Origin: Parietaria judaica
Taxonomy: Eukaryota; Streptophyta; Magnoliopsida; Rosales; Urticaceae
Assembly (NCBI GenBank): GCA_954871525.1
Contig: OX940861.1
Location: forward strand, 7,486,842-7,550,841
DNA length: 64,000 nt
Direction: 5' to 3'
Shown here piece by piece: positions 59,098-64,000 of this stretch (position 1 is its first letter; every line of letters starts with the position of its first letter). A model generated the notes under the pieces. That model worked only from the letters and a program-made list of their open reading frames with translations, was not told the DNA's origin and searched no databases. The position numbers and the translations under genes are program-made.

Positions 59098-60621
59098 GGA
59101 TTCTCTCTCCTGGCTCAGACTGAAATTCGACCGTTGGGGTTTGGACTTTGGACAACGGAAGATGGATATGCATATGAGATAAATACGAAGTGGGCTTAGT
59201 TGTGCTTCTCAACGAGAAAAGCCCATTATCAAACAAATTAGGGTTATTTCTGGCGTAAATACCTAATAAATGGTCAAAGTAGACATTTTAAAGCACAACC
59301 TCTCTTTGTGGCGGAAATAGTACCTAAATTCAAATTTGGGGCGATGACCACCTATTTCTGTCCAAGTTCTCTCGGATGCTGTCACCCAGCGCCACGTGGC
59401 CGTTAGGTCTTTGACACTGTCTATGATTATCAGTTGGTTCTAAAAAAGTCGGGACATAATCGCAATTTGTTAAGGGTTTATTAAGAAAATGGCCATTTCA
59501 ATAAAATTATATTAAAAATGACTCAAAACTATCCATTTTATAAAAGTAGAATGAGTAGTTTTTGGTAGTTATTAAAAAAGCTTGTACGAAATGGATATTT
59601 CGTATTTTTTTTTTATAAATACCAAAACCGGATTCAATCCTAATAATCATAATAAAAGAAGGGTAATTTTTTATTTATTTTTATATATAGTCTATTCTTT
59701 TATTGTTTTGTTACTAAGAATGTAGTTTTACTTATAAGAAAGAGTGTCAAATTGTGATGAGTGACAATTAGAAAAGCGGTGACATGCGAAGAGGTCATCA
59801 CTGTCATTGGCTTCCAAATAACGGGACATTGGGTCACAGAGAGCTCAATCAATGGCTGCAAGAGATTAATCGTATACTTTTCTTTTACTAAAATAATGAC
59901 ATATTTTTAGAGGAAAGTCTCTTCGAAATGTGAATGGCCGACCATCGAGATTTCGGTCATTCACTAGAAAATGTAATGCATTTACCAAAACAACGTATAA
60001 TAATAATGATTAATGGTGTCCAACTCTAAGTAAACTAATAATTGATGTCGCACTTTAATTTTAATATTGTGAAACATGTTTTGGCTTTCTCAGTGTTTAT
60101 TGTCTTTTTTTTTTTTTAGTTTTTGTTCTTTATACTCAGTTAAAAGAGACAAAAATATAGACAAAACATGTGTCGCTACATGAAATTTTACAATAGAGTA
60201 ACGAAAAATCAATTACTTTTATCAACTATTTTTTATATCATTGAAATTTTGTGATTTTTTTTTTAGAATACAAGTCATGTTTTTCATAACATGCGAATAT
60301 TTTTGCGCACATATTCACAACCTTTATTTAAAGAATTTTGCATATTTTCCTATATTCAACAGCTTGTCTTGGCCACAAAAATAGGTTGACAAAAGAAGAA
60401 GAAATCCTGGTATTTTTCTAACTCAAAACGACAGCTTGAAACAACAAAACCAAACTAAAAACGACATAGTTGCAATTGAAAACGACAGCTTGAAACAGAC
60501 TCATAAAATGAGAACAATAAACCAAGCATAAAAACGACATGGAGGCAAACGACAACTTGAGAGACACTAATAAATTGAAAACAAAACGACAGATACCACT
60601 ACTCTATGGACCGGAAAGACT
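59098..60621. other. Intergenic; possible one-ended MULE remnant near 59240-59430
   Basis: AGGGTTATTTCTGGCGTAAATACC at about 59240 resembles the shared MULE terminus and is followed by TGGTCAAAGTAGAC and CGCCACGTGGCCGTTAGG, phrases seen in other elements here. I found no opposite end. The remainder is AT-rich, with an ACGACA(GCTTGAAA) repeated phrase at about 60420-60560. Confidence 0.4.
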
Positions 60622-60630
60622 TTTAATTTT

Positions 60631-62366
60631 GGGTGAATTGCGGCTAAAATACCCAATGTTTCATTTTATTTTAATTATGTGTCCAAAGTTTTTTTTTGGT
60701 GGCTATAATACACAAAGTTCCATTCTGTTAACGCCAAACGTACCCGCCGTCCAATTCTCGTGAATCTCCGTTACTGCTCCTACGTGGCATTTACATGACA
60801 TTTTTAAACCGCCGCGTCAGTTGCGGCTAAAATACCCAATGTTTCATTTTATTTTAATTATGTGCCCAAAGTTTTTTTTTTTGTGTGGCTATAATACCTA
60901 AAGTTCATTCTGTTAACGTCAAACGTACCCGCCGTCCAATTCTCATATATGTAATTTTAATAGACTTAAATTTAATTTTAAGTCTATTAAAATAATAAAA
61001 TAAAATAAAACATAACATAACAAACAACGAGTGGGTCCAATCTTCAATGTGTTACGATATATGTAATTTGATTAAATTAAAATAATAGTTGATTAAATAA
61101 TCAAAGAAACAACACGCACGTGCAATCTTGCACATGTGCCGCGGTTTGGGTGGCGGGGCATTTTGTCGTGCTTATGTTTTAGACTCTTGACTTTGACTAT
61201 TTCATCACAAATGAATTGTGAAATACAAATTATTTATATACTTGTGTAATATTAATACAAACGGCTTATGTATGAATTAAGATTGTCGCTTTATAAAAAA
61301 ATTCCTCAAGAACATTGTCGCATTCTTCCTACTTGAATTTCTTTTTTATGAAAAGTAAAAAGATAATAATAATTTGATTCAATATAATTTAAGATTGTAC
61401 GATATCAAGGTACTTTGATATTTCATACCACCTATTTCGTATTTTTTTTACATCACTTTCTAACCCCTATTTGTTATATATTAGGACTTTTAAAAATTTT
61501 CATATCCCGTCAATTATTAGTACACTCATGATTGAAAAAAAATTAACAATACTTTTTAAAAAACTTATAAATTTATAATAACTCATCATCATACCTATAA
61601 AATCGGATTATCAATATTCTATCAGCATTACATTTTAAACTTTGTTATATATTATAATTTATAGTGCATTTAATTTAATCTAAACAAATATTTTATAATT
61701 TTAGGAAGATAAATAAAATATCTGTAAAAATATTTTCTCTACCTTTTACACTTGAATGAGCCAAAAAATGATATCTCTTATCGGTTGCTCACATAAAACA
61801 CCCTAACATACTAAAATATCATAAATTGCATCTAATAGCCCACTTTATTTACTCATACCAAACCCTTTGAGAAATCGTCCTCAAATCGCCCTCCTTACTT
61901 GAGTAAGTTCCGGCACTTTGTTATTAATTTCACAATAGTTAGATTATTTTTTTTCATAAGATATTATCGGAAAATATCTTACTCTCTCAACAAATTGAGA
62001 TCTCTTCTCCAAATTGTCGTTATATCTCTTTCGATAAAACACTTCCATGAATACCAAGAGAATTGGACGGCGAGTACGTTTGACGTTAACAAAATGAACT
62101 TTAGGTATTATAGCCACAAAAAAAAAACTTTGGCCACATAATTAAAATAAAATGAAAAATTGAGTATTTTAGCCGCAGCTGACGTGGCGGTTTAAAAATG
62201 ACATGTGAATGCCACGTAGGAGAAGAAACAGAGATTCACGATAATTGGACGGCGGGTACGTTTGACATTAACAGAGTGAACTTTGGGTATTATAGCCACC
62301 AAAAAAAATTTTGAGCACATAATTAAAATAAAATAAGATATTGAATATTTTAGCCGCAGTTTACCC
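60631..62366. mobile_element. Mutator-like element (1736 bp) with tandemly doubled inverted ends
   Basis: Perfect 9-bp target duplication TTTAATTTT (60622-60630 and 62367-62375). The left end starts GGGTGAATTGCGGCTAAAAT and the right end closes ATTTTAGCCGCAGTTTACCC. Each end has two tandem copies of an about 190-bp unit: left 60631 and again from 60821, right mirrored in about 62060-62366, where the inner copy is partial. Each unit has TTGCGGCTAAAATACCCAAT, GGTGGCTATAATAC and AACGTACCCGCCGTCCAATT. The middle 1.1 kb is AT-rich without a transposase. This is a non-autonomous element. Confidence 0.92.
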
Positions 62367-62375
62367 TTTAATTTT

Positions 62376-64000
62376 TAAAGTTACAAACACTGCAAGTGGG
62401 ATAAAACAAAAGTGATATAAATTATGAATTGTGTATCAAAAGTCTGTTTACCAAAGCATGAATTTTTTAGTTTATAATTTATAAAATTGGAAGATATTAG
62501 TATTAGACAATTATTACGGGAAAGATAAATGATCTATTTTGTCCTCTCGTGGTAAATTATTTTATAAAATGACTATATCAACTTCTGGTTATATATATAT
62601 ATATATATATGTATATTATCTTATGTAGTATTTCAAATTATATTTTTTTTAATCCTTCTATCAAGTTATCGTAATAATCCTAAACGGTCTAATAAAGACA
62701 AAAATATAAAGCCAATGACTATCCATATAAAATTAAAAAGTAGAAATCTATGTAAAGACAAAAAATATATATTTTTTTAAATAAATAAATTTGTCATAAA
62801 GTTTTACTAAGTTAAGATTTTAGTTACACAAGCTTTAGGGTTTTATATCTTAGATACAAAGCCTCAAATTTAAAATATAAGATGTTGTTGAAAAAAATAT
62901 ATGAAAAAACTAGGCAAATGTACAATGTTAATGAGTGTGATAGAATCATTCTATATCGTAATGAGCTATATAAAACAAAAATATAAAGTAATTAAGAGTG
63001 CTTGTAAATTTGTCCAAAGATATTTGGTGACATGAGCCTTTGGAGCACTAATATTTGTTTGTTTCATTGTTTGGCCTTGTAATGTGGTAATGTGACTTTC
63101 ATATTTTGACTGAAATAGTAAGTCTTAACTTTTACAATCATTGCATAAACAGATCATCAAATGTCACACATAAACAAACAAATAATTATCATTAATTAAC
63201 TTTAACATTAATCAATCAGCATTGTCAAATGCTATATCTAACTCAGGATAGAATTTAAAAGTAAAATAAAATAAGCAAATTCAAAGGCTCATTCATGTTA
63301 GGAATTTTGCCCTAATTCTCAATCCGAAAAACGATAAAAGCGATAAGCGAAATTGAAATCGACACCAGAATTATAGTGGTTCACTCCCAATGTAGGAGGT
63401 ACATCCACTTGCCGCTTGTAAATCTCGATCCACTATCAATCTCTCAATCGGAGTTTCTGGTTACACGCTCAATCTCGCCTCTCTCAATTTGTGTTATCAA
63501 ACGCACTAATGTCTGCTCTGCGTCGGATCTCAATAACGCTTCCGTGTAGATTAGACTTCACATGGAACAATTCAACCTTAGAATAGTAAAGACGTTAATT
63601 GATTAGCTTAAAGTACCTCTGAAAGCTCGATTGAGCTAAATTTGGAGATAATTGACATTTTTATTTTATTTTTATCAGAATTGAAAGATTGACACATTAT
63701 TATCCATGCAGTGACCGACTTTAACTTTAGAATCTAGTTTGTGGATAGATGAATCACGTGCCCAAAAAGTAGCAGTTCCAAGAAAGAACACACATAATTT
63801 TTTTTATATAATATACACACACATATCACATATAGTATTACATTTACATTTATATATCCATGCAAGTGTCCTTTTTAAAAAGTTGGTTTGGTTTAGTTTT
63901 GGAAAAGATGCTCAGAACGAATAAATATTCTTTATTGGCATATTCAAATTAAGAAGTCTATAAGCATTATATATATATATATATATACTATGTTTCTAGT
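62376..64000. other. Right-hand intergenic DNA
   Basis: AT-rich, with TA microsatellites at about 62588-62612 and 63968-63988. A GC-richer stretch (63300-63640) with TAGTGGTTCACTCCCAATGT is reminiscent of plant LTR sequence, but no ends could be fixed. No gene recognised. Confidence 0.4.

Overview
This is a stretch of plant nuclear genome, almost certainly from a core eudicot. It has intron-rich genes with GT-AG splice sites, AT-rich intergenic DNA and plant-only families: myosin XI, an ERECTA-type receptor kinase, a chloroplast Cu-ATPase, a CIPK kinase, and copia and Mutator-like transposons. The species cannot be named from the sequence. All calls come from reading translations and splice sites by eye; orthologue names rest on remembered family sequences.

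Layout: 1-4649 (-) is the 5' part of a myosin XI gene that runs off the left edge. 5297-7574 is a Mutator-like, Pack-MULE-type element carrying a broken YSL transporter exon. 10165-15438 (-) is a complete ERECTA-like LRR receptor kinase of many small exons. 18418-23130 is an intact Ty1/copia element with two identical 131-bp LTRs. 23767-24875 is a probable solo LTR and 26550-27018 a short MULE. 28320-36040 (-) is the chloroplast copper ATPase PAA2/HMA8, with a 1.5-kb MULE in its last intron. Two solo LTRs (37014-39137 and 39837-40544) separate PAA2 from a divergent YGGT/YLMG gene at 40875-41740. PAA2 and YLMG2 are also neighbours in Arabidopsis.

A denser cluster follows: a small membrane protein (42416-42766, +), a GPI-anchored secreted protein (43419-44351, -), a probable plastid protein of unknown function (45021-46519, +), the F-box/LRR protein FBL15/SLOMO (46914-53132, -; GC-AG last intron holding a MULE), an intronless CIPK (55893-57215, +) and an SLX1-like GIY-YIG endonuclease (57589-59097, -) whose C-terminal half is an in-frame tandem duplication carrying SUMO-interacting-like motifs. 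The right end (59100-64000) is AT-rich and holds a 1.7-kb MULE with doubled terminal repeats.

The genes are independent housekeeping, signalling and developmental loci, not an operon-like system. No new multi-gene system is evident. The points most worth following up are the probably young copia element with non-TG termini and tiny LTRs, the set of MULEs sharing one terminal consensus with 9-bp duplications, an Asp-to-Tyr change at a normally invariant site in PAA2, and the SLX1 tail duplication.
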